DNA of 7,032 nt from NCBI GenBank assembly GCA_016195395.1, contig JACPZR010000362.1:1-7032 (forward strand), written 5' to 3'. The position numbers were made by a program, and so were the translations under genes. Within the stretch, counting starts at the first letter, position 1. Each line of letters starts with the position of its first letter. The stretch comes from Spirochaetia bacterium. Its GTDB lineage: Bacteria > Spirochaetota > Leptospirae > Leptospirales > Leptonemataceae. Below are positions 1-6,103 of the stretch, in pieces. The notes under the pieces were generated by a model. That model saw nothing but the letters and a program-made list of their open reading frames with translations, made no database searches and was not told the origin of the DNA.

Positions 1-687
1 CTGGAATACGCGCTCAGCAGGGACAGCACGCTTGGCGCAAATGAACGTTATCTGTCAGGGCTGGACCGAGTGTACCGCTCGGAGTCTACCGTCATGAATC
101 TGATCTGGCGGAAGAACCGGCTGAAAGAGCAGGCAACGCACGCTAAGCTTCAGACCTTCATGCACTCGCTTATCAAGACCGACCTTTCCCTTCCTGAACT
201 CCGGACGCTCATCGCCTTTCTTGCTCCAGACGAAGGCGTACAGATCAATGTAATGGAAGTGCCGCTTGAGGCGATTCCGCCGGGCGGCGCCGCTCCTGAA
301 GGGCGGTTGGTGGTGAAAGAGAAGCGTGCCCGCAGTTTGTTCAATGAGTACCGCGACAATATGAGTTCCGGGCGTCTCCGTCCCGACTCGTTCCCTTTGG
401 AAGTCCTGAACGGAACGGATACAAAAGGGCTGGGACGCCGAATCAAGCAGTTCTTACAGGATCGTGGCCTGCAGATTCTGGTGGCGGAAAACTACAGGCA
501 CAAACCACTGCCTAGAACCGTCATACTGGAACGCTCCGGGAGCACCTTCGTGGCGGAAAAGCTGGCAGAAGTCACAGGGATCGAACGGGATATGGTGTTC
601 TTCCGGCGCAAGACGCTCGACATCAGCGCGTCGCTTCTGCTTGGCGACGATTTCAACGTAAAAAAGATGCACTTAACAACACAGTAG
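1..687 (+). CDS. LCP (LytR-CpsA-Psr) family protein with LytR_C domain, 5' end missing
   Basis: This frame is open from base 1, so the gene begins left of the window and only its last 228 residues are visible. Residues about 132-218 of the visible part (bases about 394-654) resemble the LytR_C domain: a hydrophobic strand leading into LEVLNGT, then KGLGRRIKQFL, a TVILER strand, and DISASLLLGDDF near the end, like the conserved final strand. The preceding part, with EYALSRDSTLG and a helical stretch ending KTDLSLPEL, is compatible with the end of an LCP catalytic domain, which in Gram-positives attaches glycopolymers to peptidoglycan; in diderms the role is less clear. The gene stops 5 bases before rsfS, an arrangement seen next to nadD-yqeK in several phyla. 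The LytR_C call is fairly firm; the LCP domain is inferred from the family and from this short N-terminal piece. A GTG at 70 is in frame but is very likely internal. Confidence 0.7.
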   Translation: MEYALSRDSTLGANERYLSGLDRVYRSESTVMNLIWRKNRLKEQATHAKLQTFMHSLIKTDLSLPELRTLIAFLAPDEGVQINVMEVPLEAIPPGGAAPEGRLVVKEKRARSLFNEYRDNMSSGRLRPDSFPLEVLNGTDTKGLGRRIKQFLQDRGLQILVAENYRHKPLPRTVILERSGSTFVAEKLAEVTGIERDMVFFRRKTLDISASLLLGDDFNVKKMHLTTQ

Positions 688-692
688 AGAAG

Positions 693-1361
693 ATGAATAA
701 GAAAGCCGTTTCAAAAACAAAAAAGAAAACAAGCGTAAAGCCCAAGGCTGCGCCCAAGTCAAAAACAGCGCCCAAGTCAAAGACTACACCAAAGAAAGTC
801 GTGACGAAAGCGCGCAAGGTCCCGAGCAAGTCTGCCCCCAAGGCGGCTCCCAAGAAAACGAAGGCCGGAGGAGTCAAATCTCCCGCGAAGGTACCGGCTA
901 AGTCCAAGCCAGTGACAAAGGTGGAGACCAAGCCGGATCCAAAGACTCGGCCCCCAAAGAATGCGGTAGCGGAGATGGAATTGGCGCTCGATCGCGAGGC
1001 GCAGGAGCAGTCGCTGGCCTTGGCTGTGGACCTATACAAGTATCTGGATGAGAAGAAGGCAAAGGATCTGCTCCTCCTGAACTTGACAAAGGTGAATTCG
1101 TATTTTAGATATTTCCTATTGGCCACCGCCTCGTCCAGTGTCCATTTGAAGACGCTGGTCCGGGAGATTCGCAAGACGTTTGGGGACCGCCTTCCCTCGA
1201 AGGGAACGTTCCAAGCAGATGATGCGGAATCCGGCTGGGTGGTCATTGATTTTATCGATGTCGTAGTGCACGTATTTCTCCATGATCAGCGCCTGTTCTA
1301 CCGGCTGGAGAGGCTCTGGGGTGATGCGGAGCACGTGAAAGTACCGATCAGCGGACAGTGA
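693..1361 (+). CDS. rsfS: Ribosomal silencing factor RsfS with long basic N-terminal tail
   Basis: Residues about 103-215 form a complete RsfS (Iojap/YbeB) domain: a helix ending DEKKAKDLLLLNL, then SYFRYFLLATASSS, the WVVIDFIDVVVHVFLHDQR block and the closing FYRLERLWGDAEHV. RsfS binds ribosomal protein uL14 (L14) and blocks joining of the 30S and 50S subunits, lowering translation in stationary phase or starvation. The family is usually about 105-130 residues; this protein is 222 because residues 1 to about 90 are a low-complexity Lys/Ala/Pro/Ser/Thr tail resembling histone H1 C-termini, probably disordered and strongly positive. The tail contains tandem PKSKTA-type repeats. The ATG at 693 follows the upstream stop by 5 bases with only a weak purine-rich ribosome site; the next in-frame ATG (978) would remove the tail but has a purine run abutting it, too close to work well. 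Function is firm; the role of the tail is unknown. Confidence 0.95.
   Translation: MNKKAVSKTKKKTSVKPKAAPKSKTAPKSKTTPKKVVTKARKVPSKSAPKAAPKKTKAGGVKSPAKVPAKSKPVTKVETKPDPKTRPPKNAVAEMELALDREAQEQSLALAVDLYKYLDEKKAKDLLLLNLTKVNSYFRYFLLATASSSVHLKTLVREIRKTFGDRLPSKGTFQADDAESGWVVIDFIDVVVHVFLHDQRLFYRLERLWGDAEHVKVPISGQ
750..786 (+). repeat. 18-base in-frame tandem repeat in the rsfS tail
   Basis: The 14-base string GCGCCCAAGTCAAA occurs at 750-763 and again at 768-781, a period of 18 bases or six codons, encoding two successive PKSKT(A/T) units. A more diverged unit follows. It is the most regular part of the Lys/Ala/Pro-rich tail and the likely way the tail grows or shrinks between strains. Confidence 0.7.
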
Positions 1362-1376
1362 CAGCAGGGGCGTTTC

Positions 1377-2189
1377 ATGGCCAAAGGGCGCATCACCATT
1401 CTTGGTTCAGGGACTTCATTCGGCGTCCCCACGATTGGATGCGATTGTCGTGTCTGCACGTCTAAGGACCCCCGGAACCGCCGCATGCGCGTTTCCATCA
1501 TGGTAGAATCCGCCACCACGCGCATCATCGTGGATACGTCGGTTGATTTTCGGATGCAGATGATCAACGCCGGCATCAAACGTCTGGACGCGATTCTGTA
1601 CACGCACAGTCACGCCGATCATCTGCACGGCTTGGATGACGTACGCCCGCTGACTCGGGACGACAACAAAAACCCACAGGCCGTGGTGTGCTATGGATAT
1701 GCGGAGACACTGAGGGATATTCGGGAACGATTTTCTTATGTGTTTGCCGTGGATCCGCACTACAACAACAAGCCGCATCTTGATCTTCAGGAATTTCCAG
1801 GACAACGTTTTCAGATAGGTGATATTCCAGTGGAAGTGATCCGCGTTATCCACGGTCGCATGCCGGTTGCCGCGTTTAGATTCTGGGACAAGGTCGTCTA
1901 CGCAACAGACCTGAACTTGATTCCTGAAGAATCCAAACCCGCCTTTGCCAACGCTGACATTATGATCGTGGGTGCGCCTTTACGCACACGTCATCCAACG
2001 CACTTTTCCATTGATGAGGCGCTGCACGTGTTTGAGAGCTTCAGACCCACCCGGGCTTACTTGACGCACCTGTCGCACCAGGTGGAGCATGTGGACTTCA
2101 GCGCCGAATTGGTCCGCTTTGCTGATAATAAAGGTCTGGGCGGCGTTTACCCTGCTCACGACGGCTTGTCCCTCGAGATTGAAGTCTAG
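1377..2189 (+). CDS. PhnP-like metallo-beta-lactamase-fold hydrolase
   Basis: A 270-residue MBL-fold protein. It opens with ITILGSGTSFGVPTIGCDC, and the cysteines at 22, 24 and 27 match the structural-zinc cysteines known in the PhnP subgroup. The active-site motif HSHADH (77-82) gives the usual HxHxDH ligands; further likely metal ligands are H159 (VIHGRMPV), D178 (YATDLN) and H231 or H234 in LTHLSHQVEH. PhnP in E. coli is a cyclic phosphodiesterase of the phosphonate pathway, but relatives of this type are widespread without phn genes, and none is visible here, so the substrate is unknown; cyclic phosphodiester or phosphoribosyl compounds are possible. The ATG at 1377 is preceded by AGGGG at 6 bases spacing, a convincing start, 15 bases after rsfS, which suggests co-transcription. 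Length and motifs appear complete. It probably acts in the cytoplasm, as no signal peptide is seen. Confidence 0.9.
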   Translation: MAKGRITILGSGTSFGVPTIGCDCRVCTSKDPRNRRMRVSIMVESATTRIIVDTSVDFRMQMINAGIKRLDAILYTHSHADHLHGLDDVRPLTRDDNKNPQAVVCYGYAETLRDIRERFSYVFAVDPHYNNKPHLDLQEFPGQRFQIGDIPVEVIRVIHGRMPVAAFRFWDKVVYATDLNLIPEESKPAFANADIMIVGAPLRTRHPTHFSIDEALHVFESFRPTRAYLTHLSHQVEHVDFSAELVRFADNKGLGGVYPAHDGLSLEIEV

Positions 2190-2199
2190 ACACCGCTCG

Positions 2200-2229
2200 A
2201 TAAAACGGCGCCGAATCTCCGACGCCGTT
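2200..2229 (-). terminator. Intrinsic terminator of the minus-strand MuiA-like operon
   Basis: Read on the minus strand, AACGGCGTCG (2229-2220) pairs with CGGCGCCGTT (2213-2204) over ten base pairs including one G-U, closing a GAGATT hexaloop. A short T-rich run (GTTTTAT) follows. It sits about 44 bases past the stop at 2273. Read on the plus strand, the inner stem has a mismatch and only two T residues follow, so it should work mainly for the minus-strand operon; a partial effect on the converging MBL gene is possible. Confidence 0.65.
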
Positions 2230-2259
2230 CCATGAGACGGCGCCGCACTGCAGGCGCCG
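2207..2259. repeat. Three copies of GGCGCCG in the convergent intergenic gap
   Basis: GGCGCCG occurs at 2207-2213, 2239-2245 and 2253-2259. The first copy lies in the terminator stem. The second and third can pair with each other as CGGCGCC (2238-2244) and GGCGCCG (2253-2259), seven base pairs around an eight-base loop. No T-run follows in either direction, so this second hairpin is not a typical terminator by itself. Confidence 0.5.
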
Positions 2260-2272
2260 CCTCCGCGTTCCA

Positions 2273-3958
2273 CTATTCCGCGCGGATATCGACGTTCAAT
2301 CCCGAACCCACGGACACGGTGTAAATCAACGTCACGGATGACTTTTCGCGGGGCTTCAGAGTCAGATTCCAACGGAGAATGCCCGACCCTTTCTTTTCTT
2401 CCACGTAGCCCTGCATTGTTTTGTCCTGCACTTTGACTTTGATCTCTTCCAGCTCTGACACAGGCATGCGTTCAAACACGGACACCTGCCGCGTTTCATC
2501 CGACTGATTTTCCAGCTGGACCAGGACCTCAACTCTGCTGACTTTCGCGGAGCTGATGATGCCTCCGGATTCTTTGTAGTTCAATACCTGGCGGCTCACG
2601 CGCACCGTCGGGTCCGGGCCAAATCCAACCAGCACGGGGGACCCGGCCGGCCAATAACGTATGGCGGAATGTCCTGTGAATCCGCTTGATTTGTAAATAT
2701 CTACCGGCCCGGCTAGAAGCGGAAATGACCGGGAATTGGGCACCCACATGGCCAGGTGGGCCGAGTGCCGGACAGGCGGAACCACGCGATAGTGTACGTC
2801 CTTGGGCTTCTCCGTAAAACGGGCAATCACCACGCGCTGGCTGCGCTCGCCCGAGGGAATATCAGACGGTTTGCGGATTTGGAAGATGAGCGCGCTTCCG
2901 CTTTCGTCGATCTTGGCAAAGCCGTCTGTTTCGTTGGATTCCGGCGTGGCTTCCGTGTGCCCGGTCTCCTCTTCTGCCTGTTTTTCTTCTTGGACGATCA
3001 CCTGACGTGTCTGCGCCTGCCGCGCCCGGATGACCAAGGGAGTGAGCGGCGGCCGTTCCGCGCCAAAGGATGGTCGTGACGTGGACAGGTTGAGCGACGT
3101 TATTTTCCAATCTTCCCCGGTGCGCTGCGTTATGTTGCCGTAGTACTCAACGCCCAGTGAGCCGTCCTTCTCCAGATACATCCCGTAGGATACATTCCAT
3201 GACGCGCCTGTGATAATGTAGGAAAATCCAATTTCCGCTTCTGATGCGCGATCGGTCTGCACAGTGATCTCAACAATGCGGACGGTCTTCCGGGAAGCCG
3301 ACCGAATCCTTTCGATTTCACCGCGCAGAATGCCCATGCGCTCGCTCAGCGCTGCCGCCTCTTCGTCAGCCTGTTGGAGCTGCCGGCGCGCGGACATCCG
3401 CCGCTCCGAAAGGAACTGGAGCGCATCGTCCCAGGAGGCGGGGCTGCTCTCTTTGCTGTGCGTCTGCGTGGATTGATCGGAAACCACGCGCGACAGGAAC
3501 GCAGCGTACTGCTCGACGCCTTTCATATCGACGCCTGCTCTATCGCGCCGTCGCTGCACGGCGTCGTTTTCGCGTTCGAGTTTGTCCATCTGCTCCTCAA
3601 GAACCAGGAGCTCCTTGTTCACTGTCTCGATCCGACGTTCCGTATAGCTTGTAATTCCCTGGACAACGCAGTCCGGGTTGTTTGAAAAACCGCGGAGACT
3701 CGCTGAATCCAGGATGGGGCTTGCCGCATCAAAAACGAGCGTGGTCTTCCCCGCGGGAAGATGCAGAGAAGCGGCGCGCGTGATGAGAGCCCGGTCGGAG
3801 TAGACGGTGACCGCCTGTACCGCTGGGCTGAACGCGTTCCGGTTTTCCGACGGGCTGTCCGCCCGCAACGGGATCATCACCGCCACTGACAAGATGGCCC
3901 CTGTCAAGAGCGACGGAAGAGTTGTTTTCAACGTTACTTGTTTAGAGAGCATTACCAT
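2273..3958 (-). CDS. DUF4139 / MuiA-family protein, exported, intact copy
   Basis: A 561-residue protein of the mucoidy-inhibitor MuiA family. Residues 1-33 look like a signal peptide (basic start, hydrophobic stretch TLPSLLTGAILSVAVMIPL, likely cleavage after LRA). A DUF4140-type N-terminal domain begins near 46 with VQAVTVYSDRALITR. Charged heptad-like helices at about 105-140 and 185-222 suggest a coiled coil. The DUF4139 domain spans about 247-555, with YIITGASWNVSY, the hallmark QRTGEDW (278-284), LLAGPVDIYKSSGFTG and a final RWNLTLKPREK. About 320-350 is an acidic, probably disordered loop. The family has no established biochemical activity; the name comes from mucoidy suppression in enterobacteria, and an envelope role is inferred. 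The ATG at 3958 has GGAGG at 6 bases spacing; it overlaps the upstream stop by 7 bases, so translation is probably coupled. A second ATG at 3952 is less well spaced. Confidence 0.9.
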   Translation of the reverse strand: MVMLSKQVTLKTTLPSLLTGAILSVAVMIPLRADSPSENRNAFSPAVQAVTVYSDRALITRAASLHLPAGKTTLVFDAASPILDSASLRGFSNNPDCVVQGITSYTERRIETVNKELLVLEEQMDKLERENDAVQRRRDRAGVDMKGVEQYAAFLSRVVSDQSTQTHSKESSPASWDDALQFLSERRMSARRQLQQADEEAAALSERMGILRGEIERIRSASRKTVRIVEITVQTDRASEAEIGFSYIITGASWNVSYGMYLEKDGSLGVEYYGNITQRTGEDWKITSLNLSTSRPSFGAERPPLTPLVIRARQAQTRQVIVQEEKQAEEETGHTEATPESNETDGFAKIDESGSALIFQIRKPSDIPSGERSQRVVIARFTEKPKDVHYRVVPPVRHSAHLAMWVPNSRSFPLLAGPVDIYKSSGFTGHSAIRYWPAGSPVLVGFGPDPTVRVSRQVLNYKESGGIISSAKVSRVEVLVQLENQSDETRQVSVFERMPVSELEEIKVKVQDKTMQGYVEEKKGSGILRWNLTLKPREKSSVTLIYTVSVGSGLNVDIRAE

Positions 3959-5313
3959 TGCGGGCCTCCGGTTTCAGAATAGATCGGCAGCACATCGGAC
4001 GGATGCGACAGGCGGTATTGAACTACGATCTGCTTCTGCTCCCCAGGGGCAAGGTTGAGACGGAAGCGCAGGAAACCGTCGCGCGTCTGCTCATCGGCCT
4101 TGGGCGCGGGGTTTACGTCCGTAACGGAAATGCGGTCATCCGCTGAGTACGGCGTACGATCGAAGATGTCCACGGTCACCGGTTTCTTTTTCCCGTTTTT
4201 GACCGATATTGTGATCTTCCGGCTGAAGTTGTAGTTCTTGCTGAAGACGCCGGACGTTTCCCTGAATTCTTCCTCGTTACGCGTTATGCGGATATCCTCA
4301 TCGCTTCCCAAATGGAGGCGGAACAGTTCACCGGATGAGACGCTTGTAATCATACTCTCCCCGGTGTAGTCCGTGTTGTGAAACACAGATACGGGACCTG
4401 ACAAGAGCGGCGCATCTCCTTTGAGCTGGACACGGCCCGTTAAGAATGCGGTGGGCAGACGTACGGGGGCGGCTTCAAAGACCAGAGTGGCCTGCATGGG
4501 TTTTTCCGAGAGCATGACTTTGTGGAGAGTGCCGTCGGAACGGACGGTTTCTGGAATGGCCGCAGCGTACCGATAGTCAAAGCCGCGCGCGGAATCCCGT
4601 GGGGAGACAAGTCGTCCCGCCAGCCGCCTGGATTCCATGAGGCGCAGGGATTGATTTCTGGCCTTCATGGTTTCTGCTTCCTCATCGGAAAAGAGCTTAC
4701 GATATTTTGGATCCAAGCGGCGGATGCTTTCCATGATCCGCTCGCCGGATTCGATGGCCTGTTCGTAGTCACCGCGTCCCATCGCGGATTTCTGCGCATA
4801 CAAGTTGGAACGGATGTCATTGATGTTTTGTTCGGCAGCCACCGCTTTCTTGTTGGCTCTTTCGTCCTTCACGATCGCTTTGTTCTGGCTGTAATACTCG
4901 CGCGAACGCTGGGACTGCGTTTCAACGCTCTGCTGGACCACCTGATCCTGCGGTCCTAAGTCTGCTTTTGACTTGGCTGACGGTTCCATGCCGCCCGTGG
5001 CGCCCGCCCCGTCCGCGTAGCCCTTGCCGCCCGGAGAATTGGCGGGTTTCGACGGCTCCTGTCTCTCCTCTTCTTTCATCAAGCGTCGGGACGACTTCTT
5101 GTCCGCATAACGGCTGGGGCTGTCGTCGGCATCCGCTACGGCCACGGGCCTTTCTTCCAGCCGGGCCTTGATGCGCCACTCGCTCAGCTCCGGGATGCGG
5201 GCCGATTCGTCAGGGTCCGCCGCGGAAAAGAGAAGGTTCACCTGTTCCCAGTCTTCCCCGGTCTGATTCTTTACAAAGGCATAGGAAGACAGGCGCACAT
5301 CCGCGTGCGTCAT
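3952..5313 (-). CDS. C-terminal half of a broken DUF4139 / MuiA-like protein
   Basis: A 453-residue product carrying most of a DUF4139 domain without its own signal peptide. It contains KNQTGEDW near its start (residues about 15-22), matching QRTGEDW of the intact copy downstream, then a charged insert of about 170 residues (52-222, rich in Lys, Glu, Ser, Gln), then LLSGPVSVFHNTDYTG and a final FLRFRLNLAPGEQ, all paralleling the neighbour. The conserved sequence upstream of this start, GWYPAYSARV, lies in this frame but outside it; a GTG at 5337 in frame has no ribosome site. The ATG at 5313 is preferred: AAAGGA lies 6 bases before it and it overlaps the preceding stop as ATGA. If made alone it would stay in the cytoplasm and lack the first strands of its domain, so it may well be non-functional. 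It overlaps the intact gene by 7 bases. Confidence 0.7.
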   Translation of the reverse strand: MTHADVRLSSYAFVKNQTGEDWEQVNLLFSAADPDESARIPELSEWRIKARLEERPVAVADADDSPSRYADKKSSRRLMKEEERQEPSKPANSPGGKGYADGAGATGGMEPSAKSKADLGPQDQVVQQSVETQSQRSREYYSQNKAIVKDERANKKAVAAEQNINDIRSNLYAQKSAMGRGDYEQAIESGERIMESIRRLDPKYRKLFSDEEAETMKARNQSLRLMESRRLAGRLVSPRDSARGFDYRYAAAIPETVRSDGTLHKVMLSEKPMQATLVFEAAPVRLPTAFLTGRVQLKGDAPLLSGPVSVFHNTDYTGESMITSVSSGELFRLHLGSDEDIRITRNEEEFRETSGVFSKNYNFSRKITISVKNGKKKPVTVDIFDRTPYSADDRISVTDVNPAPKADEQTRDGFLRFRLNLAPGEQKQIVVQYRLSHPSDVLPIYSETGGPQW

Positions 5314-5996
5314 GTCCGATCCTTTCTGTGTGAGCACGCGCGCCGAGTATGCAGGATACCAACCACCGTCATTTCTTCGCGCGCTTTGTCGATCTCCTGG
5401 AGGAGTTCACCCATGCGTCTCTGGTTGCGTTTCAACGAGTTCTGAACAAAGTCCAACGTATCGCGGAAAACATCCACGCTGGCTGTGTGACGCTTGATTT
5501 TCTCTTTGTCTTTATCCAGCTCTTGTCCCAATCGGATAGCCTTGATGTGGGCTTCTTCTTCGCGGATGGAGTTGTATTCATCGGTGAGCCGGCGGAGCTT
5601 TGATTCCGCCTCTCTCAGGAGCTTGTCCGCTTCTTTGGCCTGCTGGGATCGGAAGACCTTTTCGTGCCGGGTTTCCACCCTGATCTCCGAGATCCGCACT
5701 CCACCGCCGTCGAGGGACATGCGGACGGAATCATTGATCAGGGAAGCCGGCAGATTTTTCACGCGGAAGATCGTCAAGCCGCCCGCAAGGTCAAGCCGCC
5801 CGCGCCTGCGCACCAGCGCCTGGTCGCTGTAAAGCTGGACTTCGCTGATCGTGGTGACCAACGGGATTCCAGATTCTGTGCCGGGGCTTTCATCGGCCCG
5901 GAGCATCGTGGCAGAGCAAATAAGAAGGGGGGCGCTGATCCTGATAAGAATTCGTGGATACATACAGCACATTGGACGCTTTCCGCCTCGGGTCAT
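5310..5996 (-). CDS. N-terminal half of a broken DUF4140/DUF4139 MuiA-like protein
   Basis: Read from the ATG at 5996 it gives 228 residues: a signal peptide (hydrophobic ILIRISAPLLICSATML, likely cleavage after LRA, as in the neighbour), a DUF4140-type domain starting near ISEVQLYSDQALVRRR (about 50-65), and a long charged coiled-coil region at about 115-209. The final 15 or so residues after MTVVG have no counterpart in the intact copy and are out-of-frame sequence. In the plus-one-base alternative frame the family continues at once with WYPAYSARV, so the reading frame has changed at about 5358-5368. The product would be an exported DUF4140 plus coiled coil without DUF4139. The frame stays open up to 6140, but that start would lie inside the sigma-factor gene; ATGs at 5972 and 5963 are alternative starts that shorten the basic n-region. 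First gene of its operon, divergent from the sigma gene. Confidence 0.7.
   Translation of the reverse strand: MTRGGKRPMCCMYPRILIRISAPLLICSATMLRADESPGTESGIPLVTTISEVQLYSDQALVRRRGRLDLAGGLTIFRVKNLPASLINDSVRMSLDGGGVRISEIRVETRHEKVFRSQQAKEADKLLREAESKLRRLTDEYNSIREEEAHIKAIRLGQELDKDKEKIKRHTASVDVFRDTLDFVQNSLKRNQRRMGELLQEIDKAREEMTVVGILHTRRACSHRKDRT
5320..5325 (-). promoter_or_regulatory. Ribosome binding site deciding the start at 5313
   Basis: AAAGGA on the minus strand, six bases before the ATG at 5313. Together with the ATGA overlap with the stop of the N-terminal half, it suggests re-initiation on the C-terminal half and decides against the GTG at 5337, which has no purine-rich sequence in front. 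Confidence 0.5.
5347..5368 (-). other. Frame break and apparent small deletion in the first MuiA-like gene
   Basis: On the minus strand the N-terminal half reads EEMTVVG to about 5358, while conserved WYPAYSARV is encoded from 5361 in a different frame. Compared with the intact copy, about 23 residues that should lie between (equivalent to ITVQTDRASEAEIGF and on to ITGAS) are absent. A simple one-base sequencing error would not remove these residues; a deletion of roughly 65-75 bases whose length is not a multiple of three fits better. Confidence 0.75.
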
Positions 5997-6007
5997 GTCA
6001 TTTTTTC

Positions 6008-6022
6008 CGCGGATTGTCCGCG
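6008..6022 (-). promoter_or_regulatory. GC-rich hairpin in the leader of the MuiA-like operon
   Basis: A perfect six-base inverted repeat, CGCGGA TTG TCCGCG on the plus strand. On the minus strand it ends about 11 bases before the ATG at 5996 and its last base contributes to the GG of the weak ribosome site GGAAAA. It could limit ribosome access in the mRNA or be a protein-binding site in DNA. It is not a terminator for either direction, because no T-run follows on the minus strand and the T-run on the plus strand precedes it. Confidence 0.4.
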
Positions 6023-6092
6023 CAGTCCCGTGCACAACGTAACAAATGTTTAGTGATATCATATGACTCAGCCCTTCATATTGGTTGATCGC
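6023..6092. promoter_or_regulatory. Probable divergent promoter region for both operons
   Basis: This AT-richer core separates the divergent operons and must hold at least one promoter in each direction unless transcription enters from outside. A -10-like TATCAT (6057-6062, plus) and TATGAT (6063-6058, minus) overlap. No -35 box at good spacing stands out for either, and I cannot assign a clear ECF-type promoter. Two overlapping eight-base palindromes, TGATATCA (6054-6061) and TCATATGA (6059-6066), cover the -10-like sequences and could be an operator. Location is inferred from gene layout more than from motif quality. Confidence 0.35.
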
Positions 6093-6097
6093 GGGAG
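6093..6097 (+). promoter_or_regulatory. Ribosome binding site supporting a TTG start
   Basis: GGGAG six bases before the TTG at 6104. It decides for TTG over the in-frame GTG at 6119, which has no ribosome site at suitable spacing. Confidence 0.6.
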
Positions 6098-6103
6098 CCA
6101 TCC

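Noticed and set aside
653..1246. 197-residue minus-strand frame across rsfS
   Set aside because: It lies antisense to rsfS; its Phe/Leu-rich composition is the mirror of the AAG/AAA-rich Lys tail, and it has no recognisable domain.
2756..3079. 107-residue plus-strand frame in the intact MuiA-like gene
   Set aside because: It is antisense to the DUF4139 domain, with no ribosome site support or recognisable motif.
5310..5400. Programmed -1 frameshift joining the two MuiA-like halves
   Set aside because: A -1 shift would bring WYPAYSARV into frame, but no X-XXY-YYZ slippery heptamer is present in frame and about 23 conserved residues would still be missing. A deletion explains both facts.
5664..6053. 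129-residue plus-strand frame and nearby ones at 5494-5832
   Set aside because: They are antisense to the well-supported signal peptide and DUF4140 domain of the minus-strand gene and show no domain of their own.
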